A stretch of DNA of 64,000 bases from positions 228,740,532 to 228,804,531 of the forward strand of contig CM069432.1 of the NCBI GenBank assembly GCA_035610365.1. Direction: 5' to 3'. The stretch comes from Aquatica leii (taxonomy: Eukaryota > Arthropoda > Insecta > Coleoptera > Lampyridae). The position numbers and the translations under genes were made by a program. The notes below the pieces were generated by a model. The model made no database searches. It was given only the letters and a program-made list of their open reading frames with translations, and was not told the origin of the DNA. Below, piece by piece: positions 1 through 11,449 of this stretch; the stretch's first letter is position 1; each line of letters opens with the position of its first letter.

Positions 1-647
1 ATAGGTGTATCGCACCATATGTACTCAAACTAATCAAACCTTTATCAGTACCATATAGTGAGCGTAATTATTTTTGAAAATATTTCTGAATTCATTTACA
101 CAGTACTTGAGACATATAATTATAAATTTTAATAACAATTACAGAAACAAAAATAAAATAGTACTTAATACAATGTGTACGTAGTTAATTAAATTAATTA
201 TGTATAATCATATTATTAATACTTAAAAACGTTGATTAAACGAATAAGCTTTATTAACTCAACAACTGAGAGTTATTATAACTGACGGTTTTCGAAACAA
301 TGTACATAGTACGTTAAACTAATAACAAATAGTTTATAAATGTTGGAGGTTGTTTGTTGCTTTTAGCGAACACACGGTTTCGTTGGTACAATGTCGTTAT
401 GTTTTAACGAACTCATTTATTAACTAATAAACAAACGTGCAATTCAATAAAACATCGACTCAATTTTAATAACCACGTTGATTATTGTAATTAATTTTTT
501 AATTGTATCTACGGACCTTTTTTTCTGTGTAGTTTTTAACACAAATCTTTAACAATTAAAATAAACTTAAAAATGTATTATTATTAATCGTGGATGCTTG
601 TGCAATTGTTCGAATTTTGGGAGGCGTACATGTTTATTATTTATATA
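1..647. other. AT-rich stretch with no recognised feature
   Basis: This stretch contains no coding run, repeat pair or RNA-like structure that I could support. It is low-GC and full of short stop-interrupted frames. It ends at the inferred 5' terminus of the Helitron. Confidence 0.5.
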
Positions 648-1337
648 TCTTCTATATATATGAAAATGTTATGTTGGTTTGTGTACGCTTCAAAAACTCA
701 AAAAGTTCTGCATCGATTGAGTTGAAATTTTAACATGATATAAAATCCGCATCAAGGAATGTTTTTATATATTTTTTGCATCAGTCAAATATCTGCGACC
801 GCAAGAAAATAATTTTTTTTAACGATCAGCTGTTTACCAGTGACCGCGCCATCTGCCATAAGCTAGGAAAACACTCGCTGACAACCGAAGTAATAATGAC
901 GCAGTCACATGAGAAACAATTTCGTTCTTAATTACATTGTTTATTTACAAAAAAATTTGCATCTGATTCTGATTATTATACAATCTGAATTAAATATTCA
1001 CTTAAATGTGTGATAGTGTTGTGATCGAACTGCGCCTTTCACCAAATCGTAAGTAGAGGTTATATTTTATATCAAAGATGGACAGTAAAAATATTATTAA
1101 CTGACAGGTAAAATAAAAGGACTTATTATAATTCAAGTGGATTTCTAACAGAAGTGAGTGGTTATATCTTTTTTATTACATCTAACACGTGGACGTAATT
1201 ATATTATTTATTTTGGATTAACCTCACTTTTAATGTATATAAATATAATTACATTAAAATTAGCAATTATTAATTAATACGAATGTCAACCATTCAATCA
1301 CAATGTGCCACTGCGAAGCGTGGCAGGGTACAGCTAG
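648..1337 (+). mobile_element. Non-autonomous Helitron (about 690 bp)
   Basis: Helitrons are rolling-circle transposons that start with TC, end with CTRR after a short GC-rich hairpin, and insert between A and T without a target duplication. All of this is visible here. The 5' end reads A|TCTTCTATATATATG (647/648). The 3' end reads CTAG at 1334-1337 followed by T. A hairpin lies 8 nt upstream, with arms TGCCAC (1306-1311) and GTGGCA (1320-1325) and loop TGCGAAG. No RepHel protein is encoded, so the element would depend on a helicase supplied in trans. The exact 5' base (648 or 651) is ambiguous because TCT is repeated. Confidence 0.8.
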
Positions 1338-1454
1338 TTTATTAATAAAAATTATGCAACAAATAATTGTTGCACTTGACATTATAAATATAATTGGTGT
1401 ATTTGACGTTTAAAACTTCCAAGGCAATGTAATTTTTACATATTAACGTGAATT

Positions 1455-1900
1455 ATATATTGTCCACATCCATATCTTCGCATCCCACGTTCGTCTCTCT
1501 TCTTTGAATATATGGTTTCCACAGTGTTTCAATCGCTTTGCAGTCACGTTAGAAAGTCCTTGATTAAAGAGCTGTTTCACATTGGCAAGTTTATATGTTG
1601 TATTATCAGCAGCTACAGCTATTTGTGCTTATATTAATTCTACAACATTGCAAAGAAACAATCGTATGTGGTTTTTTCACCATTTGTTACCAATTCATCA
1701 ATAACATAGGTAATAGATTGTGCCCTCTGGTAAAATAGTACTATCGTAAAACCAATGAATAGTAATACTTTTTTACAAAGCATTAGTATTTTCCTTCCTT
1801 TCATGGTATGATACAAAGCATTGACCATCACAATTTTAAAATTCTCTTCCAAGGTAATTAGTACGCCTTCTAATCGCGTTTTAAAAACGTCACCGTTCAT
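1455..1900 (-). pseudogene. IS630-like (DDE_3) transposase, C-terminal remnant
   Basis: The minus-strand frame from 1900 downward begins MNGDVFKTRLEGVL and carries IVMVNALYH, then VIDELVTNGE. After a frame change it continues with TTYKLANVKQLFNQGL near 1600-1550. This order (a VMDNAxYH-type catalytic block, then a K-L-x-D-V-K-Q-L tail) is that of insect IS630-related DDE_3 transposases. The asparagine block should be preceded by a catalytic aspartate; here that residue is valine, so the copy is dead even apart from its frameshift. The N-terminal half is missing. A fragment that looks like the N-terminus of a related element sits at 31411. Confidence 0.65.
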
Positions 1901-2244
1901 ATCGATAATCGCCTAATTATTACAATTTAGATATTAATAAAGAACAAAGACTTGATTAAAACTTATTTCCAACGTGACCTATAAGTTCAGTATCAACATT
2001 GTTTTACCTTGGTAGTGTTACCGTGTAGTAACGTTTGACGTTTTGTTTACATCGAGTATAATTTTTCGTCCTTTTCCTTATTCCTTATTATCATAACTAT
2101 TCTGCACTATATGTGTTTTCTCTGAGTAAGTACTGAATAACACCTGTAATTTTGAGGTTGTCTAATCTTTGTAATATATATTAATACCATTTCACGATGT
2201 TTACTAATAAACATGACAACGTTATTGTAATGGCGCATTGGTAC

Positions 2245-2720
2245 TTGCAATCCCGTTAGAACTTGGTCGTATTCTCTTCAAAGTTGCATCAATCAATTCA
2301 ACGAAGATTTCCCAGAAGCAAACTTTACTTACGATATTTTCCAACATAATAAATAAGGTTTGCGTATTCGAATTTTAAATGAGAATTGCATTTGCAAGGG
2401 GAAACCTACAGCAAGGCCTACTGTACTCACTGCACCGATTGTCCAAGACATTTGCAATAGCATGGAACAAAACCCAGATAAATCGGTGTCAAAATTATCT
2501 GCTACAACTATAAGCTCATTTTTTAATTACAAGCATTCAATTTTTAGGATTGTCAGTAGGAACAAAAAACCTTTCGACGACTCTACTAGGTTACGGCTCA
2601 TTAAGAATTACGTGCTTCTGACTTCTTGCAGCGAATACAATTTTGTGAATGGTTTTATGAACATTTAAATATGGATAACGTTTCGGATTTAACTTCCCTT
2701 ACGAACGAAGTAGGCCATGT
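2245..2720 (+). pseudogene. Mariner/Tc1-like transposase, N-terminal remnant
   Basis: The frame around 2280-2668 reads FNEDFPEANFTYDIF, then GKPTARPTVLTAPIVQDI, then SVSKLSATTISSFF and a tail resembling the end of the paired helix-turn-helix domain. A neighbouring frame continues with QRIQFCEWFYEHLN (2629-2670). That matches the two-HTH DNA-binding region of mariner-like transposases with the linker GRPT-like motif in between. At least two frame changes are needed and the catalytic DDE/D domain is absent. No terminal inverted repeats were found. Confidence 0.55.
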
Positions 2721-3820
2721 ACATAACACAGTAAATCAAATCTACTACTACGTATACTTAATTATAAATCGGTTACAAATACATTACAATTTTTATTTTC
2801 ATATTTAAGCGACCATAAGTCGTGATCCGAGTTAAATAAATTTAGACCACTTGCGTTTATTACAAAACTTCTGTTTTATAATACTTTTTTTGTTCTTTGA
2901 TTGCCGCTGGTTGCAATCATTTCTTCGTATCGAGCAATTTTCATATGCACCTCGTAGTCAACAAATGAATTTGTAATTTTTTAGGAAAGTATTTACACTG
3001 TTTACACTGAGCAGTATTATCATAGAAAAATGGCACTTAGAAATGATATGTGTATAATGAAACGCAGACGTCTCCTTGGGCCGCTAGAAATCAATTGTTT
3101 TTTTTCAAGGTAACAAGTAAAAAAATGAAATACAAGAAGAAAAAAAATTGATTTTCACATAGAAAGAATCTCTGGCAATGGAAATTGATTGCGTTTTGAA
3201 GGTTCACTTTTGTAACTTTTTGTAAACTGATTAACAGGGCAGAGAAAAACTAGAGTCTCAAAGATTCTCTAATTTTGCAATAATAGTAATTAGAAACATT
3301 AGCCAAATTAGCAATTTCAAAGAAAATTTGATGATTTGTTTCTAGTATATGTTCTGCGATTGTTAACTTAGAACCTCATAGAAAATGACAACATATTTTT
3401 CGACGACTTTCACTGACTTTGTAAAAACTTTTATGCTATGAAGCGTTAATATCGAGCGACATCTGACCTATAAAGCATTCTATATCATGTGACCTCGACC
3501 ATTTAAAAATGGCGATCATTGAACAAACAAACCCGTTGTTACCATAAGTTCATAATTGCAACTATTGTCGCGGCCTACATGTTTCTCATTTGTGATAACT
3601 CAACTTCATGCATGTGTAAAAGCTTTTAACAGTAACATTGATGATTGAAATGCTTTTTAAATTTTTGTTCAACTACGCTAATACTAAAATCTTCTACATT
3701 TGCATTAGTTGCTGATGTAATTTAGTTGAGCTCATTAGATTTGTAATAAAAAACTCCTCGCCCTGAGGCGTTTCACTGCAGAATTGTATTACTACTCGCA
3801 TTCAGTCTGTACAAAACACA
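2721..3820. other. Intergenic stretch, nothing recognised
   Basis: About 1.1 kb of AT-rich DNA without a supported gene, repeat or structure. Frames are short and do not resemble any family I know. Confidence 0.5.
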
Positions 3821-4185
3821 GTATGATTTTCATGTAATTTGATCCGCTGAATCTAAACCTGAAGTTTATTTGGCATGTCAACCCTCCAAAATTCAAATGA
3901 ATTGCAAAGAACTAAAAAAAGTTGCAAGAAATCGCGAAAAATTAAAAAAATTGCAAAAAATCGCGAAATACTAGTTATCGCGGTGAAAATTTTTTTATGG
4001 ACCTGGATCGAGTATGATTTTTATGTATTTACATCCGCTGAACCTGAATTCCAACTTCAAAATTTATTAAACACGATTTCATATGTTTCTCGTATATTTT
4101 GATGCATGGAATAAAAGTTTAAAATCTTATAATCTCAGACATTTATAAAACTATAAAATTCGTAAGAAATGGCATATAAAGAGAC
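3821..4185 (-). repeat. Inverted copy of the 3' region of the 4839-6870 element
   Basis: Read on the minus strand, 4180-3950 matches plus-strand 6633-6784 closely. Both contain TGAGATTA(T/C)AAGATT, then TATTCCATGCA, then ATCGTGTTTAATAAATTT, then GCGATTTTTTGCAATT. The segment 3821-3870 also resembles 6800-6850 in inverted orientation (shared GATTCAGCG block). This region is itself internally repetitive: GTATGATTTT...CCGCTGAA occurs at 3821 and again at 4012, and a roughly 30 bp TTGCAA(G/A)AAATCGCG unit is repeated at about 3921-3965. It is best read as the 3' UTR and terminus of a second, minus-strand copy of the same element. Confidence 0.7.
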
Positions 4186-4293
4186 GAAACGAAATGATCT
4201 TCATGGATTTCAAACGATTCTTTGTTTGTATCAAACTCGTTTGTCTTCAAATGACCTATGCAGCAGATTCCTTTTCCGTTTTCTATTTTCTCT

Positions 4294-4585
4294 CAGGCGC
4301 GGCTCCAGCAGCTAATTTCGGTGGGGTTTCATCAGTTTAAAGCGGGGGGGGGGGCGGGGGCTCATCACATTTTTAAATAATGTATTGAATATGGCGTTAA
4401 TATAAAATTGAATAACACTTCGTTATGCACCAAGCTTTTACTTGCAAGCGATAAAGCATCATAAATTATACAACTATAAAAAAAAGCGAATGTATTACAT
4501 ACAAAGTGAGAAAAACTTCAGTATTATTTTCAATGTCGAGGGGGCCATAGCCCCCCCGGCCCCCCCTCTGAAGCCTCTTGGTATG
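4294..4585. mobile_element. GC-rich hAT-like non-autonomous fragment
   Basis: The stretch starts GGCGCGGCTCCAGCAGC and ends in a C-rich block, with a poly-G tract at 4343-4360 and a hairpin GGGGGC-CATA-GCCCCC at 4540-4555. Short elements bounded by GGCGG(A/C)TCCAG-like ends and G-rich/C-rich subtermini are commonly hAT-derived in insect genomes. No convincing target-site duplication could be seen and the right end is divergent, so the family call is tentative. It lies between the coding remnant (4655-4725) and the 3' remnant (3821-4185) of the minus-strand element copy and may have interrupted it. Confidence 0.4.
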
Positions 4586-4630
4586 TATCTTTACCATATT
4601 GTTTTATGAGACCCGACTGAATATACAGCT

Positions 4631-4656
4631 GCGGTAGCATATATATTTGCTACCGC
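4631..4656. repeat. Perfect 9-bp-arm hairpin
   Basis: Arms GCGGTAGCA (4631-4639) and TGCTACCGC (4648-4656) flank an 8 nt AT loop. It stands out in an AT-rich background, next to the junction between the two inverted element copies. Function unknown. Confidence 0.6.
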
Positions 4657-4725
4657 TTAATATATTTAGAAGGTTCAATCAATGGTGTTCGTATAACATT
4701 GTGAGTACCTGGATTAAATTATAAC
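4655..4725 (-). pseudogene. Coding fragment of the minus-strand copy of the unknown-function family
   Basis: The reverse complement translates to NPGTHNVIRTPLIEPSKYI, the counterpart of DPGTHNVIQTSLIDPSKY encoded on the plus strand at about 5957-6010. The two nucleotide stretches form an inverted repeat of roughly 50 bp about 1.2 kb apart. The fragment shows that a second copy lay head-to-head with the fuller one. Confidence 0.6.
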
Positions 4726-4838
4726 ATATAGAGTGAAGATAGGATTGCTTGTGCCTGTAACCAGGGCACCTCCACGTGGTGACGGTGGGCAACAGAATCA
4801 TCTGGCAAAGTCCCTGGGTTAACAGCGTGTGTGCCGTC

Positions 4839-6603
4839 ATGGCAAGTACAAGTGATGAAAGTGACTTTACGATGCAGGGATTCGGAAACCGAGTATCGGC
4901 GTCTGGTCAGGGTGAGAAAGCAGGCTCGAAAGCGTCGTCATCAAGCGACTGCAGCTCTTCACTAGTGGGTAACTTGGCTTCTGGAGAGTATACGATAACA
5001 AAAAGTAACTCCCATTTATGTAATAAAAGTGCTGATATGTTTTATTACATTTGTGGGGAATTTCAATTGGTCAAATACCGCAGACCGTTTACTAATAAAT
5101 TTTAAAAAAATGCAGATTGCTTTTGTATCCAAATAACGAATTGGGATACGGCTTGGATTCCACATATTGCTTGCGGTCGATGCAACATTATGTTAACGCG
5201 ATGGGAAAAAAGCAAAAATCACGAAAACTTGAAATTCACAATACCAATGTATGGTCTTCGCCAATGAAATTGTTATTTTTGTATGACTGATGTTACCGGT
5301 TTTTTCGTAAATACTAAGAGCAAAATCAAATACGCCAATGTTTCATCAGCTACTAAGCCACAGAAAATAGTAGAAGAGACAATAACTGCTGAAGAGATGG
5401 ATCTCGGAAAAAAAGAAATGGAAGTTGACGAGATCTCCACAGAAGAAAGTTCCGAGGATAAAGAATACTTGCCAGACAAGAAAAAAAAAGATCCCGAAAC
5501 ATTTAACAGGGACGAACTCAATGATCTTGTGCGATATTTAGGACTTCCTAAAGATGCAGCTGAATATGTAGCGGCAACACAGAATAAAAATCGAATGTCA
5601 AAGGTTTGGTTCATAAATTAAAACCGAACACGTATAAAGACGATGAGTGGAGACTCTTTATTAATCAACAAGAAATCTCAAAACCGTCTTACTTCATGAC
5701 GGAAACACATATGCGCCAATTCCAATAGCTCATTCAGGTAAACTAAAAGAGACTTACTAAAATTTACAGATTGAATTGGATAAGATAAGTATTTGAAACA
5801 TGAATGGAAAGTTTGTGGTGATCTAAAAATCGGAACACTACTTTTAGGTCAACAATCGGGGTTTACACAATATCCCTGTTTTTTATGTTTGTGAGATAGA
5901 AAAGGGAAAGAAAAAATCATTGTGTGAAGAAAGAATGACCAACGAGAGAAAAATTTGATCCAGGTACTCACAATGTTATACAAACATCATTGATTGATCC
6001 TTCTAAATATTTCCTACTGCCACTGCATATTAAGCTGGAACTTATAAAACAGTTCGTTAAAGCTCTGGACAAAGGTGGCAAGTGTTTCCAGTACTTAGGA
6101 GAAAAATTTCCCGCAACAAATGTTGCGAAGTTAAAAAAAGGAATTTTTGGTGGACCCCAAATTCGCACTTTGTTTGAGGACGCAAATTTTGTTGAAACAA
6201 TAAACGACAATAAGAGCGCAGCTTGGGTAAGTTTTAAAAATGTTTCACATAACTTTTTAGGAAATAATAAAAGTGAGAATTACAAGACTTTAGTTGAAGA
6301 GTTGTTAGAAAATTACAACAATTTGGGTTGCTTGACGAATCTTAAGTGCACTTTATACATTCTCACCATGACTATTTTCCTGAAAATCTCGGAGACTGTA
6401 GTGAAGAACATGGAGGACGATTTCATCAAGACATAAGTGAAATGGAAAGTAGGTATCAAGGAAATTGGACCGTCAAGATGATGACAGATTTTTGGTGGAC
6501 ACTAAAAAGAGAAATACCAAAAGAAAACAGAAAACAAAAAAGGAATCCGCTGCGTAGGTCATTTGAAAACAAACGAGTTCGATACAAACGAAGAACCGTT
6601 TAA
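4839..6603 (+). pseudogene. Degenerate copy of a multi-copy invertebrate gene of unknown function
   Basis: I recognise the layout of a protein that recurs in many copies in insect and cnidarian genomes; its biochemical role is not known to me and it is probably carried by a mobile element. Pieces in order: a Ser-rich N-terminus from ATG 4839; a Cys block CNKSADMFYYICGEF (about 5018-5062) with further Cys pairs to 5290; an acidic linker with KKKKDPETFNRDELNDLVRYL (5485-5545); LPLHIKLELIKQFVKALDKG (6016-6075); GIFGGPQIRTLF; FLGNNKSENYK; and the C-terminal DYFPENLGDCSEEHGGRFHQ (6369-6428) ending in a basic tail at 6603. Several frameshifts and stops (about 5105, 5621-5960, 6340) show it is not functional. 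The Cys pattern suggests a zinc-binding module. Confidence 0.65.
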
Positions 6604-6870
6604 AATCCTTTATGATTGTTTTTTATATTTTCTTTATATGCTATTTTTTACGAGTTTTTTATAGATTTATGAATGTTTGAGATTACAAGATTCTAAACTT
6701 GTATTCCATGCACAAAATATACAAGAAACATATATAATCGTGTTTAATAAATTTATTTTCATAACTGCGATTTTTTGCAATTTACTCCAAATCTGTGGGT
6801 GTAGGGGCTAAATGGACTTCAGATTCGGATTCAGCGCGTCGAAATCCATGTCAGTAGGTAGGTCTAGTCA
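6604..6870 (+). other. 3' region of the same element
   Basis: This non-coding tail follows the stop at 6603. It shares about 150-250 bp, in inverted orientation, with 3821-4185. It includes AATAAA-like signals (AATAAATTT near 6747) and the GATTCGGATTCAGCG block at about 6821-6838. No terminal inverted repeat of the element itself could be delimited. Confidence 0.55.
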
Positions 6871-9800
6871 AATTTTGTGTGTGCCGGTGTAATTATCCTG
6901 CTAAGTGCTCTATCTTAAAAATTACTAAAATTAAATTATACAATGTGTTTACTTAGTTTCTTAGAATTCTGATATAGACATCTATGCTTTCATCTGCTCC
7001 TTCATATAGTAGCTATGCATTAACACTAAATACACAAAAATAGCCACGCTAATTACTCAGGGAAAATCTTCTAAATCGTAACTCAAGTTGTTGAGATTCA
7101 GCAAAAAAGGATTCTTAGCGTTAATTATCCATATCTCTTGCAAATATGGCCTAAGATCTCTCTCTAGTTAATCTACAAGCTACTTGGATATGGATTGGTC
7201 TTCGATTTTGGTGACCACAACGGTTCAAGAACTAAGAACCGCCATAGTGAACCGGATTTGACAGATCACTGGAATGCCTTATTGTGAACTCTTGATTATA
7301 ATAGTGGTTGATGAGTTGCTGTTTTTATTCACCGGATGAAATTGATATCCTAAGCGACACAGAAGCGAAGTTAACGCAAAACGTCACCTACAGTGTGGGT
7401 TTGTTAATAAAATAGAATCTCGTTTAACCATGCACTGCGACTAATCAATAAAACTATGTATTACCAAAGAGTAAATAATGGGTATTAATAAAGAAAAATG
7501 TTGCAGAACTTTATCACTCAATTTCGTAATAAAGCTTTTTTAATTTATTGTCGTTTCTAGCACTTATTCTACTAATCATAATGTGTTGGTAATAAAAATG
7601 AACGCGTAAAAGTTAATATACTGTCATTCAGATGAAAACACGCCAGAGTATAAATTTCATTACACTGAAAAAAAAAAAAGAATTTGTCAGAAGTACAAAA
7701 TACTATGCCCGTTAATATTATAAATATCACCAAATATACTTATGTAGAACATAAAAAATTTATTTTTCACAAATTATGACTAATTAAAAAACTATAAATG
7801 TTTAAACTAAGAAAATAGCTTCGATGTTTTTTTTACGCGGTGTTATAAAGTTTATACAATCGTTATGTGTGCAAGAATTACAAAAAAATTTAAGAAGTAG
7901 TAAATTAGTTCTTCGCTTAATTGATCATAAAATTAAAATCTATTAATATGCCTCGAAACGACGATTTGTCGTGCAGTAACAAGTTAATAGCATTAGCAAC
8001 TAAAACATCTCTTTCGATTCCATAAATTATTATGAAATATTTGAAACCCTTAATTTAAAAAGCAGTTCGGTGCAATTTAACAGGTTACAATGTTATTCGC
8101 TCATTTCGACTGACATTCGGTGACAAATCTGGAGCCAACGTAGAAGAACTTAAATGGATTAATGAGATAATTAAAAGTACGTACAAAACCGCAAGCTTGT
8201 TAATGATGCACTTTTAATTCCAATTCCATTTCACGATTGTATTCCTTCCGAAACGTTTTTATAGTTTTAACTGTTCAATCTGTAACTTTTCTTTTTCGCG
8301 TTTAATCAAAAGTTTATGTTTTTAGAAATATTTTTTTTTGTAATATTTTCCAATGTATCAGTATTGATGTAATACTTAACCATCATCATGTATATGTTTG
8401 TTTGAGATATGATAGACATTAAACAAAAAGAATAACGAATATGCACTGTTTATTACTCCTTACAAGATTGTAGATACAGTTGCTTCATTTGTTATTGATT
8501 CAATGTCCATTAATTAATCATGTGTCTAATAATCTGTAGCCACGGAAGATTAAACTCATGTTAGCTTATGGTAACAATGATCCTTTCTATCTAAGGTAGT
8601 TTAGTTTTCAAACAATTTAATTCCCCATGGTCTTTACCTGTTGTTCGTAGATATCGTTTTACAAATTTCCTTCACGCACTGTCGGTCAATATCAGTAATA
8701 ACTCAGAAGATAAATCTGGAATAATAAAATTATGATTTGTCGAACTACTGAAGTGACAAAATCAGTTATAATTAAAAAAATCTACCTACTATTTATATAA
8801 AAAAAACTGCTAGTAAGATAGTAAGATCAGATCAAAACACAAAACGAAGCTTAAAGTTTTACCAAAATTGGTTTTTATGTAATTTTTGTTCAAAAAAATT
8901 GCTACTATGGAACGTTATATTAGTGCGAAATATAAAATTAGATAAACCAAAAACAAGCTTGAAGAACCATCTAAGATATTTTGTTCGTCCTATTGAAATA
9001 ACTGTCACAAAATACAACACAAACTTAATTCCTTTTTACGCCCGAATGTTTCTTTTACAATTCGTTCTAGATTAGCATCTACTTTGTACGAGCGCCAAAA
9101 GATGTTTCTATTTCTAAATAATTACTGGCGGAAAATTAACAAAGCAAAATTTTACACATCATCGAACTTTAACAAACGGCTTATACTGGATTTATACATA
9201 CATGTTTTCAAATAGAGTTTTTGAAAAGAAAAGTGGCAGCATTCTTTATCGTAATTGCTTACATTCATTCGGTTTCTAAGAATAGTTTTGCTATACATGC
9301 AAGTGACAAACAGCTTGTAAGTATTTAATGGTTTGAAACGGACGGTATGGCAGGTAAAACCTTAAAAAAAAGACTACTTAAACATTATGTTCGTACCGAC
9401 AGGTGTAAATTGATGGACTTTTATTTAAAAAGATCTGAAGCTTTTAGGATTAAGTTGTAGATTTTTTAATTGTGTTTTTATTATCTGCTAATTGACATAT
9501 TACATCAAATGCAAATCTTCAACTAAAACATAAAATGCCATTCCAATCGTTATCGTGCTGTTTTTTGATGTGAATAAGTAGCTTTTACCTTTGTAAAAAA
9601 ACTTTAATGCAAATTTGTCATCCTTATAATTAACCTGATTACAGAAACAAGTTTCAGAGGAATGTAAAAAGCGTGTTGTAAACCAAACAACTTTTATATA
9701 AATAGAACTAAAAGTGGTTCACGATTCCCATACATACCTTTGAAGGTATGTAATATTAATTAAGGCATCTTTTCTAAGTAATGCAGGAAACGTTTACATA

Positions 9801-10646
9801 TAAATACAGATTTCCAATTACATTTATAAATTGGATCAAATCAATTAAAATACGTTTCAGTATGCTTCACTTGCAATAAATCAATTCAGATTTATTTCAA
9901 TACCTTAGCCAAGTACTTGTGCAAGTTACCTGTACCTGTATAGTATAAGATATAAACTTTAATTATTTGTTTCAGCGGATTGTAACAATAAATTACGTTG
10001 GCAATTTTAATTTAGATTAAAGATATTAATTAAATCGAGACGATTACAGATTGATCTTGTGACCGAATAATTAAGTCGTTCAAATAATATTAATTAAAAT
10101 AATTTAGAAAATACTGTATCCTTCAGGAACAATTTATCAAAAATATTACCATAGACAAACAAAAGTTAATTTTAAATCAAACTGAGATACCACAAAAAAA
10201 CAAACAAAACTATTTTGTATGTAAAACACAAAAACAATATAATCAAAAAAAAATATTACAAAACAGGTAGATTTGGTATTTATTTTATACGAAAAAATAT
10301 TATCAATGACAAAGCCAAAGCTTGAAATTACTATAGTTCCTGTTATTGTAACTATGTTGTTGCCCTTTATGTGAATATGGAAGCTTACTACAGCGATTGA
10401 GATCACTTTTAATAAGAGTGATTACCTAATTATTAATGGAAATTAAGACACTGTCGAAATTGGGTCGCGTACCTTTAATCGCCATCTCAGTAATATCAGT
10501 TTTTTCGACATTTTACAAAAAGTCAAATGTGTTCACGTTTGAAGCACGCTATTTCAATACAGAACATAACCTTAAGATAGGACAACGTTTTCTTTAAATT
10601 TGGTGAAGTGAGCCCACTCAATAGATTAAATCGTGATTCCGGTAAT
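6871..10646. other. Featureless AT-rich intergenic block (3.8 kb)
   Basis: I find no gene, repeat pair or structured RNA that I can support. A stretch at about 7195-7290 weakly resembles the C-terminal part of a mariner-like transposase (TTVQELRTAIVNRI) but is too short to call. All open frames here are short and low-complexity. Confidence 0.4.
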
Positions 10647-10680
10647 CGTCATTTCGGTCTCTGCCTGAATACTGAAATGA
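10647..10680. repeat. Small inverted repeat at the left edge of the second unknown-function element
   Basis: TCATTTCGGT (about 10649) and ACTGAAATGA (about 10671) form a hairpin with one mismatch. A similar arrangement with the same CATTTCGGT core and GGTAATCG neighbour occurs at 16822-16850. Both may be terminal sequence of the element whose coding parts lie at 10716-11412 and 13290-14240. Confidence 0.4.
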
Positions 10681-10715
10681 AGATTTAATTAGCGAAATGA
10701 CACCGACATGTGGTA

Positions 10716-11412
10716 AACTAGAAAAATGCTAATGTTACCATGTAGCAAAATATAGAGACAATGTCCCACCAATCTGTAGTAAAGAATAAAAATCGATTAG
10801 CAATCATAAACGCAAAAAAGCTGGCAAAAACAGTGGAAAAGAAAAGAAAAGAATGCGAATAAAAAACAACGTACGAAACCATAAATAAAAGATGACAGCG
10901 ACTGGCAGAAAAAAGACGTAAAGATAGAGAAAGATAACGCCTGAAAAAAGGAAAAGGGTTTAATTCGACCAATTGCAGATTTAAGTCCAAAAGAAGTGCA
11001 AAATAAAAGAATAGACGCTATAGTTAAAATTATATTAGCCGCATCATTGGTACTAGTAGATTACATAATTACATGGAAAATGCTACAACCACCATCTTCT
11101 GATGCCGAAGCACTAGCACAAATTCCAAAGCTGTCAGAAACAAGAAAAAGTAGAGACAGAAAAAAAGGTTAAGTGCAATCGATCAAAAGTGAATAGAAAA
11201 AATATTTAGCTGACAAATTTAGAAAGCGATTGCAACATAAATACTCCCATCAGCTAAAATTCATCTCCAAATTCAAAAGTAAAAAAATACTTCATCAAAT
11301 TTTAGTGGAAAATATAAAATCAAAGAGGCTGCTAAAAAGGTACATATCAATTGGCCAAGCGACTAAACTCATTTCCTACAAAATGCATCGAAAGCACAAA
11401 AGTAATTTTTAA
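10716..11412 (+). pseudogene. Lys/Arg-rich N-terminal half of a second multi-copy unknown-function gene
   Basis: Conceptual translation across several frames gives a strongly basic, coiled-coil-like protein: KKAGKNSGKEKKRMR, IRPIADLSPKEVQNKRI, LQPPSSDAEALAQIPKL, and a C-terminal LLKRYISIGQATKLISY. This matches the N-terminal half of a repeated invertebrate protein whose C-terminal half is visible at 13290-14240. The two halves are separated by an antisense Copia fragment. The basic composition would suit nucleic-acid binding, which is inference only. Multiple frameshifts make it a pseudogene. Confidence 0.5.
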
Positions 11413-11449
11413 AAATAACTGAATATCAAAAAAATAAATGCTAGAATGA

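Noticed and set aside
7195-7290. Mariner-like C-terminal fragment
   Set aside because: The similarity is about 15 residues with no catalytic block; too weak to list as a gene.
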